DNA of 64,000 nt from a bacterium (GTDB taxonomy: Bacteria > Bdellovibrionota_B > Oligoflexia > Silvanigrellales > Silvanigrellaceae), in contig RGDM01000007.1 in the NCBI GenBank assembly GCA_009918675.1, positions 1 through 64,000 of the forward strand, read 5' to 3'. The translations under genes and the position numbers were made by a program. Positions 17,151 to 24,853 of this stretch are shown piece by piece. The notes below the pieces were generated by a model that was not told the DNA's origin, made no database searches, and saw nothing but the letters and a program-made list of their open reading frames with translations. How positions within the stretch are numbered: the stretch's first letter is position 1; each line of letters starts with the position of its first letter.

Positions 17151-18380
17151 ATGTCTCACCACCTGAGAGAGCTGACACCAACTCAAGCAATTGATGCTGC
17201 TCTTAAAGAAATCAACGATGTGGCAGCGCAACAGCCTCATTCGAGCGACACACACAAGCTTAACTTTTTGCGCGGTTTTAAATTTTCGACGCCTCAGTCG
17301 CGGGAAGAGATCGTCAAACAGGCTGCAATGCGTTTAAAACATCTTTATGATGAGCAAAAACATCTTGAAGGTACAATCTGGCTCGTAGCAGCTGGTCTCG
17401 CCCATGAAAAAGATTGGGATACAAGCCTATCCTTTTTAAAAGCGCTGCTTGAAGTCTCTCGAGACGCTGATTTTTACCGAGAGATTTCCATGGCAATGCT
17501 TCACTTGTCTGACATTGAACTTTCCGACCACAAAAGCAAAACTTCAATCGGCCAAGCTGTGTTGGTCTTAGTGACAGAATTTGGACTTATGGTCGCAGAG
17601 CGCGCGGGCCAGAGCGGACTCGATCCACACGGAGCAGCGCGGGTTGTGGAATACGTAACAACAAGTTTGCTTGCTAGAAGCAACGTCAATAACAATGCAA
17701 TCCGAGTATCGCTCCTTCATTATCTCTCCAAGTGTCCAATCAATTCAAACACAACGAGTCAATTAAATCGGATTATAAGTCGATTTGGCCAAAGTCTCCT
17801 TGATGATCTCTTGAGTGCTTTTTTCGAGCAGAAAAAACGAGGCAATGCAGCGTTCTTTTTCCTTGCCGATCATTTGAGTACGTTCTTCTCAGCTGCACCC
17901 GCCTTGGCCGAAATGAGCCACAGTGTTCTTCGTCATTATATGCTCAAGCATCCCGATGAATTTCCAAGCTTCATGGCGTCATATTCCGACTGGGTTTCAC
18001 GCGATCATCAATGTTTATCAATGACTGCGCAGCACCTCGCTTTACTCATTCGTGCTGCTGCAGATGTTTCACAAAAACAACTCGCAGAGAATCTTTGTGC
18101 AGTCCTGCAAAAACACCTCAAACTTTTTGCTGAAGTATCAAAAGAACTTCTGCAGGATGAGCTCTTGCATGTGGAGACTATTTTGCGTGGGCAAAGGCCA
18201 TCGAAAAATGTTATTATTGAAGATCTACTAGCAAGCTTGCAGTCGCTCGCATCCGACGGCAAGAAGTCAACTCGCGTCGTTCCTCTCGTTAAGATGAAGA
18301 AAATCAAAGAAAACATCAAACCTGCGAAAGTTGGCATGAAACCAACGCCGCTTGAATCAATGTTGGCCTTGGCCTCATAA
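17151..18380 (+). CDS. Helical-repeat cytoplasmic protein of unknown function
   Basis: I do not recognise a family. The 409-residue product has no signal peptide or membrane segment and is nearly all helical. Repeating helix pairs such as LEGTIWLVAAGLAHEKDW followed by FLKALLEVS suggest an alpha-solenoid (HEAT/ARM-type). The C-terminal 60 residues are basic (lysine-rich, VVPLVKMKKIKENIKPAK). GAGAGGGAG precedes the ATG. It shares an operon with the GYF-PilZ gene and is followed by a strong terminator, so a scaffold role in the same response is possible but unproven. Confidence 0.6.
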   Translation: MSHHLRELTPTQAIDAALKEINDVAAQQPHSSDTHKLNFLRGFKFSTPQSREEIVKQAAMRLKHLYDEQKHLEGTIWLVAAGLAHEKDWDTSLSFLKALLEVSRDADFYREISMAMLHLSDIELSDHKSKTSIGQAVLVLVTEFGLMVAERAGQSGLDPHGAARVVEYVTTSLLARSNVNNNAIRVSLLHYLSKCPINSNTTSQLNRIISRFGQSLLDDLLSAFFEQKKRGNAAFFFLADHLSTFFSAAPALAEMSHSVLRHYMLKHPDEFPSFMASYSDWVSRDHQCLSMTAQHLALLIRAAADVSQKQLAENLCAVLQKHLKLFAEVSKELLQDELLHVETILRGQRPSKNVIIEDLLASLQSLASDGKKSTRVVPLVKMKKIKENIKPAKVGMKPTPLESMLALAS

Positions 18381-18382
18381 AT

Positions 18383-19483
18383 TTAGCAAAAGTGTTGCAC
18401 GCGTTGGAAAATCTCGGGAGCGAAAAGACGTTCCCGAGCATTTTTTTGAGTTTCCTTAAAAAAATCTTCTCCATCACCGCTCAAAGCATGCAAAAACGCA
18501 TATTCAAGTGAGAATGTATGCCCTAAAAGAAGCGGATCATCGGAGCCTATCGCAATGGGAACTTTTTTCTTGAAGAGATCAAAAACTGGATGCTTTTGCG
18601 CAGCTCCAACATATGTTTTCAGCAGCAAATTACTCACAGGGCACATGACAACATTTGCGTCGAAAACGAAATTTTCACTCACCGCCGAAAACCCATGCGC
18701 AACCCGATCCGGACACACTTTCTCAACAGACTCGCGATGGAGTTCGGGATCAACTCCTTCGCCGCTGTGAATATCAACCCGAAACCCAAGCGCACGGACA
18801 CGCTCAATGAACTCAAGTCTGCCACTTAAATCACCGTGTGATTCAGCTCCACCCAAGCCAATACCTACCAAATAATGCTGACCCTGTGGGTCGAAAAAGT
18901 CAGCCTCACTGCGCGAGCTTTTCAGTGCAGAAAAAATAATTTCTCTCTCATCAGCGTTTGAAATCCAGAGCGTATCCACAATCAGTCGCACCTCGAAGCC
19001 TGGATTTTTTGCAAGACCGCTTTTCAAACCTCGACTATAGGCTCGCAAAACCTCATCAAATGCAAATATCTCAGGTGCAATTGCGAATCGTTTCCTGATT
19101 AAGGAAAAGTCGGCTGGGGAAATATATGCTTCTGTATATCGAATATTTTCTTTGACCCGCTCATAAACAAATTGTTCGGCAAGTTTCTCAAAATCACTCA
19201 GGGTGCGCATGGCTCGCGACAAATCAACCCACGCCATAATAAAGGCACGTAAATCTGAAAAAGGTGCGCGTTCCCAAGGCAGCGACTCGCGCCATGATTC
19301 AGGTTGCGTGAGTGATTTGTAGAAATCAGCCGACACGGCGGCCTCAAGATGCACATGTGTCTCGATTTTGGGCTGAATTCGAACCCAATCATGGAAATCC
19401 TTGCACGATTCGATCGGCATGATCTGCCTGGCCAGCGAAGAGTTTGCGAGGATATCTGTGAGAGTCTTCGGAAAGAGTGACAT
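18383..19483 (-). CDS. Adenosine deaminase-family hydrolase
   Basis: This is an amidohydrolase-fold enzyme of the adenosine/AMP deaminase family, expected to remove the amino group of adenosine or a related purine using one zinc. Visible motifs in order: HVH at residues 43-45 (metal), GLGGAESHGD, DIHSGEG (metal His and catalytic Glu), CPDRVAHGF, MCPVSNLLLKTY and IGSDDPLLLG with the metal Asp pair near 315-316. Length is 366 residues, close to adenosine deaminases. No signal peptide is seen. It converges on the helical-repeat gene with 2 bases between stops. Substrate (adenosine, adenine or other) cannot be settled from motifs alone. Confidence 0.88.
   Translation of the reverse strand: MSLFPKTLTDILANSSLARQIMPIESCKDFHDWVRIQPKIETHVHLEAAVSADFYKSLTQPESWRESLPWERAPFSDLRAFIMAWVDLSRAMRTLSDFEKLAEQFVYERVKENIRYTEAYISPADFSLIRKRFAIAPEIFAFDEVLRAYSRGLKSGLAKNPGFEVRLIVDTLWISNADEREIIFSALKSSRSEADFFDPQGQHYLVGIGLGGAESHGDLSGRLEFIERVRALGFRVDIHSGEGVDPELHRESVEKVCPDRVAHGFSAVSENFVFDANVVMCPVSNLLLKTYVGAAQKHPVFDLFKKKVPIAIGSDDPLLLGHTFSLEYAFLHALSGDGEDFFKETQKNARERLFAPEIFQRVQHFC
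18413..18447 (+). terminator. Rho-independent terminator inside the opposing gene's 3' end
   Basis: CTCGGGAGCG (18413-18422) pairs with CGTTCCCGAG (18429-18438) around the loop AAAAGA, with one G-T wobble, and is followed by CATTTTTTTG. The direction fits the helical-repeat gene ending at 18380. The hairpin lies within the last 70 bases of the minus-strand deaminase coding region. Confidence 0.8.
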
Positions 19484-19597
19484 AAATTAATCCCGTGGGT
19501 TCGCGACGAGCACGCAATTAACTGCAGTGCAGCGTCAACTTATCTTTATTTCAGCTTTTCACGGAAGACTCCGATCCAAATCTCAGGAGGGCTAGCC

Positions 19598-20893
19598 GTG
19601 ATCGGGTGTCGAGCCACATTTTTAGCACGAACAGCTGCGAATCCAAACGCCGGATGCGCAATTGCAACGCTGCTTTTTGCTTCAACACTTTTGCTTCCCT
19701 CGGCTTTGGCAAACGCCCAGTCTGAAACGAGTTCCACCGAAGATTGGAACAACTCTTGGAGCTCTACTTATTCACGTGCTCTTGGCGGAAGTCAGACCGG
19801 CCATGCCGTCAATGAAGATGCACTTTATTCAAACCCCGCAGCCCTCGCGAAAACCCGCAATCCACGCAGCCGCAAAGCTATTGATGTGATCGAAGCACCC
19901 AATCTTGTCTTGGGTGGTAACCAGGCTGCCTTGCGTGCTCTGAAAGGAAAAGGCCTTCAACCAAGCGCATGGCTTCGCGATTTTGCAATATCATCAGCAA
20001 CCTCAAGAAGTTACCTAGAATTTCAAACTTTACCCTGGACAGTCTTGGGCGAACGCGGCGGACCCAGCTATTTCTTTGGTCTTCCGATACGCTCGACTTT
20101 TACCGCATCTCCAAGCAGCGATGGCGGTCTCTCACGGCAGATCACCAGCCAAACCACCGCAACTGCGGCATTGAATGCAACCCTCTCCTCGCGGAGTGGT
20201 TCCATGTCACTTGGCATTACGGCACGTCCAAACGTCCGCTGGAGCACACAAAGTAACTACAATCTTGTCGATATTGTCAGCTCAAAAACACTTCTTAGCA
20301 GCCTAAAAAGCTCATCTTATAAGACCACCTCAACAGCTTTCGATTTGGGGGTGAGCATCACTGCCGGAGACTATTGGTTACCAACCTTCGGGCTTAGCAT
20401 CCTGAATCTGCCCACCTCATGCGTGGATAATTACTTGAATCCAGCGACAGGTAAAACTCAGTCAATTTGTGGCGCAAAGCGCGTTGGTTCAGTGCAAGAT
20501 GGCATCCCTTCAACTCGTCTCGACCCAACCGAAATTCGCGCTGGTCTCAGCATTATTCCACGCATGCGCCTAGGCGCTCTGCGGCTCAACATGAAAATCT
20601 CTGGTGATGCTTACCCTTTACCGATATCTACAGCAGGAAAAAACTATGGTTTTCGCGATGTAAACATCAACCAACTCACCCATGCTGGAATCGAAATCTA
20701 CTCTGGCAACGCACTTTCGAGTCGCGCGATTTCACTCCGAGCCGGACTCAATGACACCCGTACGTCGCTCGGCTTTTGCATTCCAATGCCGCATTTCACC
20801 TTCGAGGGGACAACTTACGAAGCTGCAGTCTTTACCGATGGCAAAGCAACGAAAGAGCGGCGTTACTTGATTGGTCTCTCAAGCGACTGGTAA
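19598..20893 (+). CDS. Outer-membrane beta-barrel-like protein
   Basis: The start is GTG 19598, preceded by AGGAGG at good spacing. The 431-residue product has an extended signal peptide (hydrophobic ATLLFASTLLLPSALA, cleavage near ANAQ-S). It continues as Ser/Thr/Gly-rich sequence with alternating strands and few charges. The phrase NEDALYSNPAALAKTRNP recalls the start of FadL-like or conjugal-transfer-like outer-membrane barrels that begin with a predicted plug. It ends in a strand with terminal Trp (YLIGLSSDW), the usual C-terminal signal for outer-membrane insertion. Transport substrate is unknown. Confidence 0.72.
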   Translation: MIGCRATFLARTAANPNAGCAIATLLFASTLLLPSALANAQSETSSTEDWNNSWSSTYSRALGGSQTGHAVNEDALYSNPAALAKTRNPRSRKAIDVIEAPNLVLGGNQAALRALKGKGLQPSAWLRDFAISSATSRSYLEFQTLPWTVLGERGGPSYFFGLPIRSTFTASPSSDGGLSRQITSQTTATAALNATLSSRSGSMSLGITARPNVRWSTQSNYNLVDIVSSKTLLSSLKSSSYKTTSTAFDLGVSITAGDYWLPTFGLSILNLPTSCVDNYLNPATGKTQSICGAKRVGSVQDGIPSTRLDPTEIRAGLSIIPRMRLGALRLNMKISGDAYPLPISTAGKNYGFRDVNINQLTHAGIEIYSGNALSSRAISLRAGLNDTRTSLGFCIPMPHFTFEGTTYEAAVFTDGKATKERRYLIGLSSDW

Positions 20894-20898
20894 CATCT

Positions 20899-22152
20899 GT
20901 GGGCTTGTTCTTCGCCAACGAAACGGAGACGCCCCATGATGAAACAAGCAAATCACCGTCTGCTCAAACAACTGCCGCATCGATGCCTTTCGTGACCCAA
21001 TTTGAATCGGCTCTAGCAAAACGAGATTGTTCAACCATCCAAAACTTACAGAGCCAACTCATTGCACCTCCTGACAGTTATTCAAACAGCGCCATGCTTG
21101 CAATCGCCTGGTGTGCCCACCAAAAAAATCCTCAAGACAAAGAACTCCTCAATCAAGTTCAAGTTGCCATAGAGCAATCGCTTAAGCTCGAGTCACCTCT
21201 TTTTGATGCAGGCTTTCTTGAAACCTTGCGCGCCGAAAGCTTTGCCTCTGCCGGCGATTATTCCGCTGCACGCGCAGCTTACGGCAAGGCACTGAGCCAA
21301 TCGGCTCTTCAGTTTATGACCCTTGTTTCGGGACAAGCGATAAAGTCCGAACTTCAAGGTCTCGATTCACTTCTCACCGGTGGTCAAGCGGTTCTGCTCA
21401 AGGAAATTCGCAGTAACTTGGCAGACCCACTGACTCAGGCGAGCGCGCTCAACATGCTCGACGATCTCCTCTCTCAGATCCAATCAGGAAGCGTGCGCGA
21501 CAAACTCCTTGCTGCCCGGTTGAAAATCTTTTCAGCTTTCGAACTGTCATTTGCCAGTCAATTGGCAACTCTCGAAGAATTTCGCCTGAAAAACGATTCT
21601 CTCGCCAGTGAAGAGTTGACCGCGAGAATTCGACGCATCTTCCCATCTCGAGCACACCAAGCCAGAATCGACTCGATTGTCGGACCACCGGTCGGTGGAA
21701 AGTCGCAACCAGGAGAGTCGCTCGCCAATCAATGCCCTCCTTCTTCTGGGACAGGCAACACAGCGCTCAACGACAAAGGCGATGTATCTGCCGATCGCGT
21801 CATTCAGGTCGCCCGACTCGCTCTCAACGAAGGTAAGCCTGGCGAGGCAGTGGAAGCACTGGATAGCCTTCCCGATGCCATGAAGAACGATAAAACACGC
21901 AGTTTAAGGCGTGAAGCATCGGAAGCGCATGTCCGCGATCTGCGCAGAAAAGCGAACGAGCTTTATCAAAAGGGAACAATCTCCTCAGACAAGCAAGCAA
22001 AGCTTGACAGCCTCGCTCAATGCAAACAAATTCTCGAAAATATCCTAACCCGATATCCAGAGACTGACAGCTTTACTCGGGTCAAAATTCAGAAGTTTTT
22101 GAACTCGGTATCGGAAAACATTGTCGAGCTCAGAAAGGCACAATTGAAATGA
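20899..22152 (+). CDS. TPR-like helical protein, start uncertain
   Basis: The family is not recognised. Possible starts are GTG 20899 (417 residues), five bases after the previous stop, or ATG 20983 (389 residues). Neither has a clear ribosome site. The product is helical, with TPR-like pairs (ESFASAGDYSAARAAYGKAL; RLALNEGKPGEAVEALDSLP), a polar linker around 290-320 and a basic coiled C-terminus. It lacks an obvious signal peptide. The stop overlaps the phosphohexomutase start by four bases. A GGAGA plus ATGATG pair at 20925-20941 opens only a 19-codon frame in another register, so the 5' end deserves checking. Confidence 0.6.
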   Translation: MGLFFANETETPHDETSKSPSAQTTAASMPFVTQFESALAKRDCSTIQNLQSQLIAPPDSYSNSAMLAIAWCAHQKNPQDKELLNQVQVAIEQSLKLESPLFDAGFLETLRAESFASAGDYSAARAAYGKALSQSALQFMTLVSGQAIKSELQGLDSLLTGGQAVLLKEIRSNLADPLTQASALNMLDDLLSQIQSGSVRDKLLAARLKIFSAFELSFASQLATLEEFRLKNDSLASEELTARIRRIFPSRAHQARIDSIVGPPVGGKSQPGESLANQCPPSSGTGNTALNDKGDVSADRVIQVARLALNEGKPGEAVEALDSLPDAMKNDKTRSLRREASEAHVRDLRRKANELYQKGTISSDKQAKLDSLAQCKQILENILTRYPETDSFTRVKIQKFLNSVSENIVELRKAQLK

Positions 22153-23999
22153 CGCAGCAACCATTTTCAGATTTAATAAAACAACAACTCGGAGACAGTT
22201 GCGGAAGACTCTCACTTTGGCTCACTGATTCCTCTGTTGAAAGCGACAGCAAAGTCGAAATCGAAAACCTCATTGCCAATGAAAATTTCGCTGAACTTCG
22301 CGACCGCTTTTGGCGTGAACTTGAATTTGGCACGGGTGGCCTTCGTGGTGTCGTCGGAGCGGGTAGCAATCGAATGAATGGACCAATCATTCGGAAAGCG
22401 ACCCAAGGTTTCGCGAACTACATACTCAAACAGGGCACAAAAGCACTTCAACGCGGGGTCGTTATCGCATACGACAGCCGACTTTCTTCGCGTTTTTTCG
22501 CTGAGCAGGCCGCAGGAGTCCTCGCAGGTAACAATATCCAAGTTTATCTTTTCGACACCATCCAAACCACTCCATGCTTGTCGTATGCCGTTCGATATCT
22601 CGGCTGCATTGGGGGACTCTGCATCACCGCGAGTCACAACCCTCCACAATACAATGGTTACAAGGTCTACTGGGAAGATGGTGCACAAATCACCCCACCG
22701 CACGACAAATCAATTTTGGCAGAAGTATTTGCAGTTACGCGTTATTCGCAAGCTCAATTCCTAACCTATGAAGAAGCACGGCAAAAGGGTCTGATAAAGT
22801 CTGTCCCAAACAAGACCATCGATGCTTATTTTGCACAGGTCAAAGCACTCCAACTGGAACCTTCGCAGCAAAAAGATGTCAGCATTGTCTATACACCTCT
22901 CCATGGGACAGGCGCACAACCCACACGTCGCGCACTCGCCGAATGGGGCTATTCAAAATTGCATATCGTTGCAGAGCAAGAGGCACCTGACGGCCGTTTT
23001 CCAACTGTTAAAAAGCCGAACCCTGAGGAACCCTCAGCCCTGCAACTCGCCATCGCGCAAGCAAGCCAATTAAAAGCCGACATCGTTCTCGCAACCGATC
23101 CCGATTCTGATCGTCTTGCCCTTGTCATTCGCGATCCACAGGCAGCACAAGGTGCCTTCAAACACCAGGCCTTTGGCGATTATGTTTTTTTAAACGGCAA
23201 TCAAACCGGTGCCCTCCTCATCAATTACATACTCTCAACGCGCAAACGACTTGGCTCACTTAAGCCTGAACATAAAATTATCAAGACCATCGTCACATCC
23301 GATCTCCATTCCCGGATTTGCGCCCATTTCGGTGTCGAAATTTTCGATACGCTCACAGGCTTCAAGTGGATCGCCGGAGTCGTAAATGAATGGGAACGAC
23401 AAGGCCTCTCAGATCGAAAATATCTCTTCGGCACTGAAGAAAGCTTTGGCTTTATGCCGGGCGACTACGTCCGTGACAAAGATGGCATTGGTGCACTTTG
23501 CCAAGCCGTAGAAATGTCAGCGTCATTCAAAAACAATGGCAAAACCCACTGCGACGAGCTTCTTGACCTCTTTGCAAATTACGGAGCTTGGCAGGAAGAT
23601 CTTATTACTGTCGATCTCGAAGGCGAGGAAGGAGCATTACGAATTGGCCGATTAATGCAAGCAATGCGCAATCAGCCAACCCTAGAATTTGCTCGAACAC
23701 CCGTGCAAGCCCTCGTCGATTATCAACTCCAGAACAAGCGCGTCCGCAAAAACAATGGATTCGCCGAGCCGATTCCCTTTGCAGACCTCCCTAAATCAGA
23801 TGTTCTCCAGCTCGAACTTGCCGACGGCAGCAAAATCTCCATGCGTCCGAGCGGAACGGAACCTAAAATTAAATTTTATATTTCGGTTTGCACGCCAGTC
23901 TCAAAATCATTAAACGCAGCACATGCCTACAGCCAAAGCGTCGAACGGGTGAGCTTGTTCCGCCGTGCGGTCAATGATTTCGTTGCTTCCATTCAGTAA
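22149..23999 (+). CDS. Phosphoglucomutase/phosphomannomutase family enzyme
   Basis: This alpha-D-phosphohexomutase interconverts hexose-1- and hexose-6-phosphates (or a related pentose phosphate) through a phosphoserine. Its 616 residues show the four family landmarks: the active-site loop TASHNPPQYNGYK with Ser162, the Mg-binding loop DPDSDR (317-322), the sugar loop GTEESFGF, and the phosphate loop RPSGTEPKIKFY near the end. The GTGGLRGVVGAGSNRMN entrance is that of the long PgcA-type and PGM2-like mutases, which fits its length of about 600 residues. It is coupled to the TPR-like gene by ATGA and followed closely by a dehydrogenase. Substrate preference is not decided by these motifs. Confidence 0.92.
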   Translation: MTQQPFSDLIKQQLGDSCGRLSLWLTDSSVESDSKVEIENLIANENFAELRDRFWRELEFGTGGLRGVVGAGSNRMNGPIIRKATQGFANYILKQGTKALQRGVVIAYDSRLSSRFFAEQAAGVLAGNNIQVYLFDTIQTTPCLSYAVRYLGCIGGLCITASHNPPQYNGYKVYWEDGAQITPPHDKSILAEVFAVTRYSQAQFLTYEEARQKGLIKSVPNKTIDAYFAQVKALQLEPSQQKDVSIVYTPLHGTGAQPTRRALAEWGYSKLHIVAEQEAPDGRFPTVKKPNPEEPSALQLAIAQASQLKADIVLATDPDSDRLALVIRDPQAAQGAFKHQAFGDYVFLNGNQTGALLINYILSTRKRLGSLKPEHKIIKTIVTSDLHSRICAHFGVEIFDTLTGFKWIAGVVNEWERQGLSDRKYLFGTEESFGFMPGDYVRDKDGIGALCQAVEMSASFKNNGKTHCDELLDLFANYGAWQEDLITVDLEGEEGALRIGRLMQAMRNQPTLEFARTPVQALVDYQLQNKRVRKNNGFAEPIPFADLPKSDVLQLELADGSKISMRPSGTEPKIKFYISVCTPVSKSLNAAHAYSQSVERVSLFRRAVNDFVASIQ

Positions 24000-24008
24000 G
24001 GCCCAAAG

Positions 24009-24821
24009 ATGATCAAACACCTCGTTGAACAGTCGATGCGCGTTCGCTCTTCATCATTGCAGGGTCGAACTGCACTTATCACAGGTGCCTCCTCCGGAAT
24101 TGGCCTGGCAACTGCCGTTCGCCTTGTCCTGGAAGGTTGCCACCTTCATCTTGTCGCAAGACGCAAAGAGCGCCTGACAGAACTTAAATTAGAGCTCTTG
24201 AATCTGAATCCCATTGTTAACGTAATAATTCATTGTCTTGATGTCTGTTCCGCAGATGCAATCAGCCAACTTGAGCAATCCGGAGCGCTCGAGTCCGACA
24301 TATTCCTCAACAATGCGGGCCTTGCAAAAGGTCTTTCCTCAGTTGTTGATGCCGAAGCTGCTGATTGGTCTGAAATGCTCAACACGAACGTCAATGCAGC
24401 TTTCAAATTAAGCAAGGCCGTTGTCCAGCGAATGACAACCACTGGTCGAGGCGACATCATTGCCTTGTCAAGCTTGGCTGCTCATACAGCTTACGAAAAT
24501 GGTGCCGTTTACTGCGCATCAAAACACGCATTGCGAGCCTTCCACGAATCTCTCAGGCTTGAAACAATTCAGCACGGTATTCGGGTCATCATGATCTCGC
24601 CCGGAATGGTTAACACTGAGTTTAGCCTTGTCCGATTCAACGGCGATGTTCAACGCGCCGAAGCTGTTTATGAAGGCGTCAATGAACTTGATGCTGGTGA
24701 TGTCGCAGAAAGTATCCTGTTTGCATTAAAACAACCCAATCACATCAACATCAACGACATCTTAATAATGCCGCAACAGCAGGGAAATCCCTGGCGCGTG
24801 CATCGCCATGCCTCTCGTTGA
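24009..24821 (+). CDS. Short-chain dehydrogenase, YdfG-like
   Basis: This NAD(P)-dependent short-chain dehydrogenase/reductase has 270 residues. The Rossmann motif TGASSGIG lies at 25-32, followed by ARRKER, which favours NADP. NNAG is present and the catalytic Tyr168-xxx-Lys172 sits in VYCASKHALRAF. The end GMVNTEFSLVRFNGDVQRAE and HININDILIMPQQQ match the YdfG group (3-hydroxy acid / serine dehydrogenase and malonic semialdehyde reductase). It starts nine bases after the mutase gene and converges on the minus-strand gene at 24854. Confidence 0.87.
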   Translation: MIKHLVEQSMRVRSSSLQGRTALITGASSGIGLATAVRLVLEGCHLHLVARRKERLTELKLELLNLNPIVNVIIHCLDVCSADAISQLEQSGALESDIFLNNAGLAKGLSSVVDAEAADWSEMLNTNVNAAFKLSKAVVQRMTTTGRGDIIALSSLAAHTAYENGAVYCASKHALRAFHESLRLETIQHGIRVIMISPGMVNTEFSLVRFNGDVQRAEAVYEGVNELDAGDVAESILFALKQPNHININDILIMPQQQGNPWRVHRHASR

Positions 24822-24853
24822 CCCACGCCCGGCTCCCTTTTTTATTCGAATCA

